DNA of 50,056 nucleotides from Ignavibacteriae bacterium HGW-Ignavibacteriae-2 (GCA_002839805.1 PGYT01000017.1:1-50056); one strand, 5' to 3'. Positions 1 to 9,137 are shown, numbered from the stretch's first letter. Notes: generated from the letters alone by a model not told the origin. Made by a program: numbers and translations.

Positions 1-2
1 CC

Positions 3-3000
3 GCGACATTTACCGCAACTATCAGTGGTGGCGGAACGGCTGAATTATCAGGCGGCGGTCCGATCACAGTTACTTTGTCATGGACGGGAACTGCTACCTC
101 CACTCTGGATTATACCGGTTTTGGCAATATTTCAATTGCGGATGGTGCTCCAAGCGGTTCAATAACTGTAACCTCAGTAAACGATGGTTTGTTAGAACCT
201 GATGAAACTATAATAGCAACTATAACAGCTTTAACAACAGGAGCCGGAACTATCGGCGTGCCATCTTTCGCTACAACTACTATTACTGAAGATAAAATTA
301 TTGTTATGAGCGTAAATAATGCGAATACACCTGAAAATGGTTCAACGGCAATATTTACAGCAAGCATCTCCGGAGGCGGAACTGCTACTTCAGATGTAAC
401 TGTTACAGTAACTTGGACCGGCACAGCTACTGACCCAGCGGACTATACAGGTAGCGGAAATATTACTATCTCAACTGGTAATCCAAGCGGAAGCGTTACA
501 ATAACTGCGGTTGACGATCAACTTTTAGAAGGCAATGAAACTGTGATTGCCACAATATCTGGTGTTTCTGCCGGATCAATAGGTGCGCCAGCTTCCGCTA
601 CAACTACAATAACCGACGAGGTTATCTCACTTTCAGCGGTTGGTTCTCCTGCAGCAGAAAATGCGGGTGTTGCTACATTTGTCGCTACGAATACTCTAAC
701 AGCCAACGCGGACATAACTGTTAATTTAACTTGGGGTGGTACGGCCACACTAACAACAGATTACACGCGTAGTGCTGCAACTATTACTATATCAAACGGA
801 AATACAAGTGGGAGTGTTACAGTAACCGGTGTATCTGATCTTGTTCTCGATCCTAATGAAACCGTTACAGCTGTAATTACTTCGGTTACAAAAGGCGCAA
901 TCGCGGCTGTACCTCCTACACAAACAATTACCATAGCCGATGATGAAACACTAACCGATTTTATTGTCGCTCCAGTAAATGGATTAACGGGAGTGTCTGT
1001 TGAACCTACTATTACTTGGACAGACCTGGCAGGCGACGGACTTGGCTACGACGTATATTTATCGAGTTCGGGTAGCAGTCAGACAAATTTTGAATCTAAT
1101 ATATTCGCCGATACTGATACAGATCCTTTGCCAATTCCGGCGATAGCTGCAAATACAACATCGTTTTCGTGGGCGGAAGTACACAACGCTATTCCTTTAA
1201 GCAACAGCACTTTATATTATTTGCAGGTAATTGCACATCAGGATGCGCATGTAAATCATTATTCTTTTATAAATCATTTTACAACTGTACCGAATGTTAC
1301 TGTTACTCAAACATCTCCAAATAACGCCGGCACAGTTTATACATTATCACCAACATTATACTGGTATACAGGCACTACAACCGGTTCAATGAAGTATAAG
1401 GTTCAGATAATACGGGATGAACTTCTTGCGGTTCCGGGTTCTGCTCCAACTGAAGTTGAGTGGACAACCGCAACTTCACATATAGTTACATCTTTGAACA
1501 AACAGGTTTCTGTTTTAGCAGGGAAAACATACTGGTGGAGAGTAATTGTTTTAAATAGTAGTAGTGAAGTTATAAGTTATTCGGCCAATTGGAGTTTTAC
1601 AGTAATCGGTGGAATTAATATATCCGTTTACCAGACTTGGCCGACAGGCAATCAAACTGTTTACACAAACGCTCCTTCAGTATATTGGTACACTGATCAG
1701 TACCCGCTGGGAGTTACATATAAAGTATGGTACAATATTCTTGGAGATAACGAAGCAGTTCCGGACGGACATATAGACGTAGATGATGGCGCTGCGGCAT
1801 TTGTTTCTGCCGGTGCTAATTTAAATGCTCAGTTACCGACTTTATTGCCGGGTACAAGATACTACTGGTCGGTTGAAGCTATTTATAATGGCGAGTCAAC
1901 ATTTTCAGGAATTGAATCATTTACAACAAATGGTACCGGTACTTTGGCAGTTCCAATTCCATCATATCCTACCGGTGGAGTTACAGTATATACTACTTCT
2001 CCAACAATCTACTGGTATACGGGAACTGATATAAGCGGTTTATATTTTGATATTGATATTGCGACAGCATCCGGCGGGCAGGATGGAACAGCTGACTTTT
2101 CAACTGCGACTACGGGATTATTGCTGAAACAAATTTCAGGCTTAACTCCCGGTCAGACATATTATTATAAAATTAGATCCAAAAATGTTGTTGGTGTTCC
2201 CGGTGTCGGAGAATCCTCTGCCTGGTCAACCGAAGCTTCATTTGTAGTTTCCGGAAGCGTTGCCAATGGATATCCTGTTATTACATGGCCAACCGGCAAC
2301 CCAACATTGTATACTACGCAACCTTCATTGTACTGGTATCTCGAAGGACAATCGTTAGGATTAACAGGCTATAAGATAAAATACAGTACCACTGATCAAG
2401 CTGCTGGTGCGGGTTGGGCGGCATTTGCACCCGGCGCTCCGGACGCAACAGATGGTGAAATTACAATAGGAAGTGTAAGTACATTAAGTTATGATTTTCT
2501 GATAGATCTTACTTATGGTGAGACATATTATTGGGCAATCGCATCTACCGGCACAGGCGGCGAATCCGTTTACGCTACTGCCTCGTTTACAATTTATGGA
2601 CCTAGCTCGGCAATTGCTCCAACATTATCTTTCCCGAGTGATGGTTCCTTGGATTTACAGACTTCAGTATCGTTAAGCTGGTTTATTAACGGTTCAACAA
2701 CTGGATTTATATCCTATACATTAGTTTACAGTAAATCCGATGTTTTTGCCGGTGGATCACCAACGACAGAAACAGTAACCGGCATTACAAACAATACTTA
2801 TTCATTAACAGGATTGACGCCGGGAGCTACCTATTATTGGAAAGTTACCGCTATTTATACTCAGGGGTCAGCTACATCTTCTACATGGTCATTTTCTATA
2901 AATCCTGGTTCTTCCGCTGTACAACCGATTGTAGGCGGTCCGAATAATGTTACTGTTCTTACATCTTCACCTACGTTATCGTGGCTGCTTTTGTCTCAGT

Positions 3001-3515
3001 CTAAATCAGCTTTAACTTATCAGCTTGAATTGGCTGATAATATGGAATTTACTAGTCCAAAGGTTTACGAAGGACTAACAACACCATATCAAAGTTTAAG
3101 CGGTCTTAAAGCCGGCGGTGAGTATTATTGGAGAGTAAAATCGGCAAACGCTACGGGTGACTATTCATATTATTCAAATACGGGTAAGTTTATTGTGGCA
3201 GACGGAGTTACAAGTGTTGAGGAAAATATTATTCCAACGGTATTTGCTATGGATCAAAATTATCCGAATCCGTTTAATCCTACAACAACAATACAATATT
3301 CTATACCTGAAGCGGGTTTTGTTTCCCTAAAGATATTTAACATTCTTGGTCAAGAAGTAACAACTCTGCTTAACAGAGAGATGAATCCAGGGATTTATAA
3401 TATTACATGGTATGGTGTAGACGATGCAGGCGCTAATGTTGCCACCGGGACATACATATACAGATTAGTTTCAGGGAGCAATGTAGTTAGCAAGAAAATG
3501 ATTCTGCTTAAATAG
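3..3515 (+). CDS. Giant secreted/surface protein with Calx-beta-like and FN3-like repeats and a type IX sorting domain (5' end outside window)
   Basis: The frame is open to the left edge, so this is the C-terminal part of a larger protein. The TTG at 75 is not a convincing start, because residues encoded before it already align with the next repeat. Visible modules: about three Calx-beta-like repeats (sharing WTGTAT..DYT..G and PSGSVT..V.D..L..NET), the first cut by the edge. Then about seven fibronectin III-like modules of 90-100 residues, four with the hallmark T.(A/S/Q)P(S/T).YWY. The last ~85 residues are a type IX secretion C-terminal domain (NYPNPFNPTTTI, then KIFNILGQEV, ending KKMILLK). 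By family, such proteins cross the outer membrane through the type IX machinery and are released or anchored at the surface. Adhesive or matrix function is inferred; no catalytic domain is visible. Confidence 0.9.
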   Translation, partial: ATFTATISGGGTAELSGGGPITVTLSWTGTATSTLDYTGFGNISIADGAPSGSITVTSVNDGLLEPDETIIATITALTTGAGTIGVPSFATTTITEDKIIVMSVNNANTPENGSTAIFTASISGGGTATSDVTVTVTWTGTATDPADYTGSGNITISTGNPSGSVTITAVDDQLLEGNETVIATISGVSAGSIGAPASATTTITDEVISLSAVGSPAAENAGVATFVATNTLTANADITVNLTWGGTATLTTDYTRSAATITISNGNTSGSVTVTGVSDLVLDPNETVTAVITSVTKGAIAAVPPTQTITIADDETLTDFIVAPVNGLTGVSVEPTITWTDLAGDGLGYDVYLSSSGSSQTNFESNIFADTDTDPLPIPAIAANTTSFSWAEVHNAIPLSNSTLYYLQVIAHQDAHVNHYSFINHFTTVPNVTVTQTSPNNAGTVYTLSPTLYWYTGTTTGSMKYKVQIIRDELLAVPGSAPTEVEWTTATSHIVTSLNKQVSVLAGKTYWWRVIVLNSSSEVISYSANWSFTVIGGINISVYQTWPTGNQTVYTNAPSVYWYTDQYPLGVTYKVWYNILGDNEAVPDGHIDVDDGAAAFVSAGANLNAQLPTLLPGTRYYWSVEAIYNGESTFSGIESFTTNGTGTLAVPIPSYPTGGVTVYTTSPTIYWYTGTDISGLYFDIDIATASGGQDGTADFSTATTGLLLKQISGLTPGQTYYYKIRSKNVVGVPGVGESSAWSTEASFVVSGSVANGYPVITWPTGNPTLYTTQPSLYWYLEGQSLGLTGYKIKYSTTDQAAGAGWAAFAPGAPDATDGEITIGSVSTLSYDFLIDLTYGETYYWAIASTGTGGESVYATASFTIYGPSSAIAPTLSFPSDGSLDLQTSVSLSWFINGSTTGFISYTLVYSKSDVFAGGSPTTETVTGITNNTYSLTGLTPGATYYWKVTAIYTQGSATSSTWSFSINPGSSAVQPIVGGPNNVTVLTSSPTLSWLLLSQSKSALTYQLELADNMEFTSPKVYEGLTTPYQSLSGLKAGGEYYWRVKSANATGDYSYYSNTGKFIVADGVTSVEENIIPTVFAMDQNYPNPFNPTTTIQYSIPEAGFVSLKIFNILGQEVTTLLNREMNPGIYNITWYGVDDAGANVATGTYIYRLVSGSNVVSKKMILLK

Positions 3516-3537
3516 AGAATCGCTTTGATTTTTAATT

Positions 3538-3558
3538 GTGCGGGTTATAAACCCGCAC
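3538..3558 (+). terminator. Hairpin terminator after the surface protein
   Basis: A perfect 9-bp stem (GTGCGGGTT / AACCCGCAC) with a 3-nt loop lies 23 bases after the stop codon. The T tract downstream is weak, so termination efficiency is uncertain. Confidence 0.6.
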
Positions 3559-3603
3559 AGTAATTAACCAAAAATTTAATATTGCTATATGGGGAGCGGT
3601 ACA

Positions 3604-3693
3604 ATGAAAAAACTTTTTTATTCTATATATATTTTAATGTTCTTTGGAGTGATTGCATTAGCGCTTATAGCTTGCCAAACATATTATTTCTAA
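3604..3693 (+). CDS. Tiny lipoprotein-like peptide (29 aa)
   Basis: An ATG is preceded by a good ribosome-binding site (GGGGAG at 3591-3596, 7-base spacing). It encodes 29 residues: a KK start, a hydrophobic stretch and a lipobox-like LIAC, leaving a mature hexapeptide CQTYYF. It is flanked by hairpin terminators on both sides, so it looks like its own small transcription unit. By composition it resembles entericidin-like or other micro-lipoproteins, but I recognise no family. The RBS, lipobox and bracketing hairpins argue for a real gene; its function is unknown. Confidence 0.5.
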   Translation: MKKLFYSIYILMFFGVIALALIACQTYYF

Positions 3694-3714
3694 CGAATAT
3701 TAATTAATTTTACA

Positions 3715-3743
3715 AGCCCTGCTTTTAAGCAGGGCTTTAATAA
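3715..3743 (+). terminator. Rho-independent-type terminator after the tiny lipoprotein
   Basis: A near-continuous stem (AGCCCTGCTT pairing with AAGCAGGGCT, tiny TT loop) is followed by TTTAATAAT. It starts 21 bases after the stop codon of the 29-aa reading frame. Confidence 0.65.
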
Positions 3744-4083
3744 TCAGCCTTATTGCCCACCGATACTTATATCACTAAGTCAATCTGTTATTTTACGATT
3801 AGTACTATAAAAAACACGTTGTTTTACATTTTATTATGCAGAATACTATTAAAAAAATATAAAGTGAGTATAATGTAAATTAATTTATCTACGGAGAGGT
3901 TCCACTATATAATAATCTAAATTGGAGCTTGGTTAATGTTACCACAATTTGAGTTCATCGGTATGATTTTCATTATTAGTTGTGTAATTCAAATAATAAA
4001 ATCATTATTAGCTTAATAATCTTTATTTTTTTAAATGCTTTTAATAACTTTGAAACCTAATTCTAAAACAAATCTAAATTATT
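3744..4083. other. Long AT-rich intergenic region upstream of the NlpC/P60 gene
   Basis: No gene above about 30 codons is visible. The only candidate inside is the 26-codon hydrophobic reading frame at 3936-4016, listed separately. I see no convincing riboswitch or RNA fold by eye. A promoter for the downstream murein genes is expected here, but I could not pick one confidently. Confidence 0.5.
3936..4016 (+). CDS. Possible 26-aa hydrophobic micropeptide
   Basis: An ATG is preceded by GGAG at 3924-3927 with 8-base spacing. The 26 residues are mostly hydrophobic, with a central run (GMIFIISCVIQII) long enough for one membrane span, so a small membrane peptide is possible. It ends 67 bases before the NlpC/P60 gene and might act as a leader. 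There is no homology I recognise, and AT-rich spacers produce such frames by chance, so this is a weak call. Confidence 0.3.
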   Translation: MLPQFEFIGMIFIISCVIQIIKSLLA

Positions 4084-5277
4084 ATGAAATTAAAATTGAT
4101 CTACATCTTATTATTTTTTTCGTTCTATTTATTTGCACAGGAAAAGACAAATATGGATATTTTGCAGAACAAGATTTTGGAAATAAAGAATCAGTTCGCG
4201 CCTGATAAACGCGTGGCTGTATTCGAGATTGAAATAACGGTTGAAAATGATTTAATCTCTTTAACGGGAAAAACAAATTTGCCTGAGGCGAAAAACAAAT
4301 TAATGGAAATAAGCAAAGAAATTACACCTGAAATAGAGGATAAAATAATAACTTTGCCCTCAAAAGATTTAGGTGAAAAAATCTATGGAATAGTAAATCT
4401 ATCGGTTGCCAATATAAGGTCAAAACCGAATCACCCTGAAGAACTTGCTACACAAGCATTATTGGGGACTCCAGTTAAGGTTTTGGAAAATCATGACGGA
4501 TTTTACAGAGTTCAAACTCCCGATGGTTATATAGCCTGGGTCGATGAGGATGGAATCGAACAAGTTAACCACACAGAATTAATGAGTTGGCTGAATTCGA
4601 AAAAAATTATTTATCTGGCAGATTTCGGATTTTTATACAAATCAACCGCCAACACTAAAGAAAGGGTAAGCGACCTGGTGCTTGGAGATATTCTTAAATT
4701 CGTTGGCGATGAAGGTGAGTTTTATAAAGTGGAATTCCCCGATGCCCGGCAGGGTTATGTTGAAAAATCATTTGCGAGTGATTTTGACGGTTGGTTTAAA
4801 TCCATAAATGCTGATGGGGAAAAAATTACTAGTACAGCAGAAACCTTTATGGGTATTCCTTATCTGTGGGGAGGTACTTCCGCCAAAGCTATGGATTGCA
4901 GCGGGTTTACTAAAACGGTTTATTTTATAAACGGAATTATACTGCCGCGTGACGCTTCTCAGCAGGTTCATTCCGGTGAACTGGTTAATACAGAGAATGG
5001 TTTTAATGACCTCCAACCGGGTGATTTGTTATTTTTCGGAAGAAAAGCTTCTGAAGGTAAACCGGAAAAAGTGACTCACGTAGCTATTTATAAAGGTAAT
5101 TTGGAATATATTCACGCTTCCGGTCGCATTAAAATAAATAGTTTTGACCAATCAAAAGATAACTACAGCAAATACAGGCATTCCAGTTTTATTCGCGCGA
5201 AAAGAATACTTACATCATTAAATAAAAACGGAATTAGTTCAATAAGCGATAATAAATTTTATACTGGAGATTTTTAA
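4084..5277 (+). CDS. Secreted SH3b-NlpC/P60 cysteine endopeptidase (murein peptide hydrolase)
   Basis: The 397-aa protein starts with a Sec signal peptide (hydrophobic to about residue 18, FAQ cleavage region). Two bacterial SH3 segments follow (about 100-160 and 175-235), then an NlpC/P60 domain (about 245-375). Catalytic candidates are Cys272 in MDCSGF, His332 in VTHVAIY and polar His344 in YIHASG, all present. The layout matches YkfC-type gamma-D-glutamyl-L-diamino acid endopeptidases, which trim murein peptides to release L-Ala-D-Glu. The stop overlaps the start of the epimerase gene by one base (TAATG), so the two are translationally coupled, as in ykfB/ykfC neighbourhoods. This supports a role in peptidoglycan peptide breakdown in the periplasm. 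Confidence 0.9.
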   Translation: MKLKLIYILLFFSFYLFAQEKTNMDILQNKILEIKNQFAPDKRVAVFEIEITVENDLISLTGKTNLPEAKNKLMEISKEITPEIEDKIITLPSKDLGEKIYGIVNLSVANIRSKPNHPEELATQALLGTPVKVLENHDGFYRVQTPDGYIAWVDEDGIEQVNHTELMSWLNSKKIIYLADFGFLYKSTANTKERVSDLVLGDILKFVGDEGEFYKVEFPDARQGYVEKSFASDFDGWFKSINADGEKITSTAETFMGIPYLWGGTSAKAMDCSGFTKTVYFINGIILPRDASQQVHSGELVNTENGFNDLQPGDLLFFGRKASEGKPEKVTHVAIYKGNLEYIHASGRIKINSFDQSKDNYSKYRHSSFIRAKRILTSLNKNGISSISDNKFYTGDF

Positions 5278-6410
5278 TGAAGCTTGATAGAAGAAATTTT
5301 ATTAAATCGTCGGCGATTTTAGGCAGCTCGGCTTTGTTACTGCCAAATACTAAAATATTTGCTAACACCAATATTATAACTAACTCGGCTAAAAAAATGA
5401 ATCTGAAATTTAAACCCTACACATTGGAGTTAAAACACGTTTTTACTATCGCTACAAGTTCAAGATCAACTACACCTGTAATGTTAACGGAAATTGAGTA
5501 TGATGGTGTAATTGGATATGGTGAAGCTTCCATGCCCCCTTATTTGGGCGAATCTCAAGAAACCGCCTCAAAATTTTTGACAAAGGTTAATCTGGAACAA
5601 TTTAACGATCCTTTTCAACTGGAAAATATACTTGAATATGTGGACTCTATCGATGTAAACAACTCGGCAGCAAAAGCTTCAATAGATATAGCTTTACACG
5701 ATCTGGTCGGAAAGTTATTGGGCGAGCCGTGGTATAAAATTTGGGGTTACGATAAATCTAAAACACCTAACACCTCTTTTACAATCGGCATAGATACGCC
5801 AGAAGTAATTAAACAAAAAGTTAAAGAGGCCGAAATTTACAAGGTTATAAAAGTTAAATTGGGAAGAGAAAACGATAAAGAGATGATTGAAACAATCAGA
5901 TCCGTTACAGATAAACCGATAGTCGCAGATATTAATCAGGGTTGGAAAGAAAAGGAAAAAGCGCTTGAGATGATTTATTGGCTTCAGGATAAAGGGGTGC
6001 AGTTTGTAGAACAACCTATGCCTAAAGAAAATATCGACGATATGGCCTGGCTTACAGAAAAAAGTCCACTGCCTACAATTGCTGACGAGTTTTTACAGAG
6101 GTTACCCGACGTTGTGCGCGCGCACGGAGTTTATTCCGGTATTAATATTAAACTGATGAAATGTACCGGTCTTCGAGAAGCTCAAAAAATGTTAATACTC
6201 GCAAAAGCCCTTGGAATGAAGGTTATGCTTGGATGTATGACTGAAACATCATGTGCTATTTCAGCCGCATCTCAATTGGCTCCAGAATCGGATTGGGCTG
6301 ATCTGGATGGCAATCTGTTAATCAGTAATGATCCTTATGAAGGGACTCTTATTGAGAACGGTAAAATAAGATTGATGGATTATCCTGGAATTGGACTGAA
6401 GAGTTTGTAA
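5277..6410 (+). CDS. L-Ala-D/L-Glu dipeptide epimerase, enolase superfamily, Tat signal
   Basis: A 377-aa enolase-superfamily protein. The N terminus DRRNFIKSSA followed by a hydrophobic stretch is a twin-arginine signal, so the enzyme is probably exported. Active-site features of dipeptide epimerases are visible in order: a KVK acid/base motif (IKVKLG), then metal ligands in VADINQG, VEQPMP and IADEF, then the opposite-face lysine region INIKLMKC and DLDGN near the end. The family epimerises L-Ala-D-Glu to L-Ala-L-Glu during murein peptide recycling. Coupling by a one-base overlap to the NlpC/P60 endopeptidase fits that pathway. The Escherichia coli and Bacillus enzymes are cytoplasmic, so the Tat signal is notable. 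Exact dipeptide specificity cannot be read from sequence alone. Confidence 0.88.
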   Translation: MKLDRRNFIKSSAILGSSALLLPNTKIFANTNIITNSAKKMNLKFKPYTLELKHVFTIATSSRSTTPVMLTEIEYDGVIGYGEASMPPYLGESQETASKFLTKVNLEQFNDPFQLENILEYVDSIDVNNSAAKASIDIALHDLVGKLLGEPWYKIWGYDKSKTPNTSFTIGIDTPEVIKQKVKEAEIYKVIKVKLGRENDKEMIETIRSVTDKPIVADINQGWKEKEKALEMIYWLQDKGVQFVEQPMPKENIDDMAWLTEKSPLPTIADEFLQRLPDVVRAHGVYSGINIKLMKCTGLREAQKMLILAKALGMKVMLGCMTETSCAISAASQLAPESDWADLDGNLLISNDPYEGTLIENGKIRLMDYPGIGLKSL

Positions 6411-6480
6411 TTTATATAGAAAGGAATTGATGCGAAATCAAGGAATTTATTTTAATATTGTTCATGTTATAATTATGTGG

Positions 6481-6504
6481 CACTAATATTATAAAATATT
6501 AGTG
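6481..6504. promoter_or_regulatory. Perfect inverted repeat abutting the ribosome-binding site of the hydroxylase gene
   Basis: Ten-base arms CACTAATATT and AATATTAGTG are separated by ATAA and end directly at the GAGGTGG ribosome-binding region, 10 bases before the ATG. It could be an operator or an RNA hairpin affecting translation initiation. No regulator is identified. Confidence 0.45.
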
Positions 6505-6514
6505 AGGTGGCTAA

Positions 6515-7159
6515 ATGTCAAAATTATACGTTTCGAATAAGGATGAGACCGTGCGAATGTTTAAAAGTGATTTTTTGGAAAAATTATCACGTGTTCATTG
6601 GTCTGTACCTTTGTACATATATGTCCCGGTTATTATAATTTGTCTTTATAACGCCGGATTTAATTATTCTCTTAGTTTTACAACAATATTTCTATATTTC
6701 TTTTACGGTATAATTGTTTGGACATTTACAGAATATATATTACACAGGTTCATTTTCCATTACAACGCTAAAAGTAAAATCGGAAACAGGATACATTTTA
6801 TTTTTCACGGTGTTCATCACGATTATCCAAGGGATTCCAAAAGACTTGTAATGCCGGCTTCAGTAAGTATTCCATTGGCCTCTCTGTTTTATTTTCTGTT
6901 CTATAATATATTGGGCTTTAATTTACTGATGCCTTTTTTTGCGGGATTTATATCGGGTTATTTGTTTTACGATATGACCCATTATGCGATACACCATTTT
7001 AATATGAAAAATAAATTTTGGCTGGCGATTAAAAATCATCATATGTTGCATCATTATAAACACGATGACAAAGGATTCGGAGTTAGCCAGCCAGCGTGGG
7101 ATTATGTTTTTAAAACCACATTCCCTGAAAAGAGTATAGATCTTAAGGAAAGTGATTAA
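6515..7159 (+). CDS. Fatty acid hydroxylase superfamily membrane protein (fatty acid 2-hydroxylase-like)
   Basis: A 214-aa integral membrane protein with about four membrane spans and the histidine clusters of the sterol desaturase/fatty acid hydroxylase superfamily: HRFIFHY, HFIFHGVHHDYPRD, HYAIHHF and NHHMLHHYKHDDKGFGVS. These histidines hold a di-iron centre. The spacing and the GVHHDYPRD motif are closest to the FAH1/Scs7-type fatty acid 2-hydroxylases that act on sphingolipid or lipid-A acyl chains, but the substrate is inferred. The gene has a good RBS (GAGGTGG), stands alone, and is preceded by a perfect inverted repeat. No sphingolipid synthesis gene is visible nearby. Confidence 0.85.
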   Translation: MSKLYVSNKDETVRMFKSDFLEKLSRVHWSVPLYIYVPVIIICLYNAGFNYSLSFTTIFLYFFYGIIVWTFTEYILHRFIFHYNAKSKIGNRIHFIFHGVHHDYPRDSKRLVMPASVSIPLASLFYFLFYNILGFNLLMPFFAGFISGYLFYDMTHYAIHHFNMKNKFWLAIKNHHMLHHYKHDDKGFGVSQPAWDYVFKTTFPEKSIDLKESD

Positions 7160-7279
7160 ATATTTTTTCCACTCGGGTATTGTTCCATTATATATTCCCA
7201 AAAGGGTATACCAGTTTATCTCTTATTGTGGTAAAAAAATAAAATCAAATTATCGTGAAGTATCTGGAAAATAGACAAT

Positions 7280-9037
7280 ATGTATAATTTTAGAAATATT
7301 TTCTTCCACCAGGAAGAATTTTATAAAATTACCCCTGTAAACCAAAAAGTTGACAGCTGGTTTGGTAGATTAAATTCATGGGCCAAAAAAAAACAATTTC
7401 AATATAAATTTGTTTTGATAATGACATTATTTTTGGGCTGTACTACAAATATCGATTCGCGCGCTGACATTTACATCAGAATTAATCAGGTTGGTTTTGA
7501 ACCCTCAGCAATTAAAAGTGCGGTTGTTCTCAGCGATTCGGATCTCTCTAATAACTACTACGAAATTATTGATAACAAAACATTTAAAGTTATAATCAAG
7601 GGTAAAATTGAGCGAAGTACTGGGAAATATGCCGCTTTCCCATATTCTTACAGAATTAATTTTAATTCTCTAACCGAAAAGGGAACTTATAAAATTAAGA
7701 TTAATGGGGTGTATTCATATTCATTTAAAGTAGAGAAAAATGTTTATAGCGGCATTCCCGCCAAATTGTTAACCTTTTTTACAGTGCAGAGATGCGGTTA
7801 TACAAATCCGTTTATGCATGAAATTTGTCATAAGGCCGATGCAACTTCTTTGATTGAGAATGGGATTACAATTAATAAATCAGTTGATGTTACCGGCGGA
7901 TGGCATGACGCTGGGGATTATGTTAAATTTATAAATACTACTGCTTATGCGACCTATTCTTTATTATTCGCCTATGAGTTAAATAAATCCAAATTTCAAT
8001 TTGACAACAATAACAACCAAATTCCTGATTTATTAGAAGAAGCAAAAATTGGTCTTGACTGGCTGCTAAGGTGTAATTTTGAAAAATTCAAATTAATAAC
8101 TCAGGTGCAGGATTTAAGGGATCATTCATTTGGATGGCGTTTACCGGAAAAAGACACTTTGGAGTTCGACAGACCAGCTTTCGTGGGAATGGGGAAAAAT
8201 ATTATTGGAATTTATGCCGCCACCATGTCGCTCGCTTCTCGTATTTGGCGCGAAAGATTTCAATTTGACGAATATGCCGATAAATGTTTGAATTCGGCGG
8301 AAAATTTATACTCAATTCATTCTTCTGTTCCCGATATTGATAATAGTACGATGGGAATATATCAAGATAAATCTTTCTTAGGCAAATTATCCTTAGGGGC
8401 GGTTGAATTGTATTTAACAACAAATCGCGCAGAATACTTAAAGGATGCAAAAAAATATGCTGATGAGGCAGGTCCGGAATACTGGTGGAGTTATGGTGAA
8501 ATATCCGATTTTGCGTTTTATCGGCTTTCACAATATGATATAAAATATGCCGAATTTATCGAAAAATCACTTTTGCATTTTCAAAATCAGATGAATTTAA
8601 AAGTATTTAACGAAGCTGTCGATTTCTTTTGGGGATCGAATAATACCTTGTTAGGTGTAGCTCTAAAAAATATTTTGTATAAAAAAATTACTAAAAGAAA
8701 TACTTTTGACGATTTAGCCGAGTCGCAAATAGATTATGTGCTTGGTAAAAACCCATGGGGTATCAGTTTTATAACTGATACAGGAACAAAATCAGCAAAA
8801 AATCTTCACCACCAAATCTCACATATTTTGGGCAAAAAATTACCGGGCGGATTTGCAGCGGGTCCTGTAAAAAAAGAAATAGTCAAAAACTATAATATTC
8901 AATATGACTCTATTGACAGATACGAATCATTTCAGTCCGACTCTGCGTATTATCGAGACGACAGAATGGATTATATTACGAATGAACCGACTATTATAGC
9001 AAATGCAACGGGCATTATAGTTTTTTCGGGATTTTAA
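7280..9037 (+). CDS. Glycoside hydrolase family 9 endoglucanase-like lipoprotein or secreted enzyme
   Basis: The 585-aa protein has a hydrophobic segment ending LFLGC (about residues 47-55), a plausible lipoprotein or signal site. An Ig-like CelD_N domain follows (IRINQVGFEPSAIKSAVV, about 65-155), then a GH9 (alpha/alpha)6 catalytic domain. GGWHDAGDYVKF carries the catalytic aspartates. YRDDRMDYITNEPTIIANA fits the second GH9 signature, with the acid Glu in TNEPT. In the first signature the usual HHR reads HHQ, which may change the substrate subsite. The family cleaves beta-1,4-glucans (cellulose, cello-oligosaccharides). The ~45 residues before the hydrophobic segment are unusually long, and I see no better start or strong RBS. 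Solitary gene. Confidence 0.88.
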   Translation: MYNFRNIFFHQEEFYKITPVNQKVDSWFGRLNSWAKKKQFQYKFVLIMTLFLGCTTNIDSRADIYIRINQVGFEPSAIKSAVVLSDSDLSNNYYEIIDNKTFKVIIKGKIERSTGKYAAFPYSYRINFNSLTEKGTYKIKINGVYSYSFKVEKNVYSGIPAKLLTFFTVQRCGYTNPFMHEICHKADATSLIENGITINKSVDVTGGWHDAGDYVKFINTTAYATYSLLFAYELNKSKFQFDNNNNQIPDLLEEAKIGLDWLLRCNFEKFKLITQVQDLRDHSFGWRLPEKDTLEFDRPAFVGMGKNIIGIYAATMSLASRIWRERFQFDEYADKCLNSAENLYSIHSSVPDIDNSTMGIYQDKSFLGKLSLGAVELYLTTNRAEYLKDAKKYADEAGPEYWWSYGEISDFAFYRLSQYDIKYAEFIEKSLLHFQNQMNLKVFNEAVDFFWGSNNTLLGVALKNILYKKITKRNTFDDLAESQIDYVLGKNPWGISFITDTGTKSAKNLHHQISHILGKKLPGGFAAGPVKKEIVKNYNIQYDSIDRYESFQSDSAYYRDDRMDYITNEPTIIANATGIIVFSGF

Positions 9038-9137
9038 TATTAAGAGTTTTTATTGAATCGAAGTGAACATTAGTCTCAATTTGAGTCAATGTTAATTTTG
9101 TGTGTGCATCTTATGTAACTATTCTTGACTTTTTAAC

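Noticed and set aside
110-748. Minus-strand reading frames opposite the repeat protein
   Set aside because: They mirror the repetitive Thr/Val-rich coding strand, lack ribosome-binding sites and resemble no protein family.
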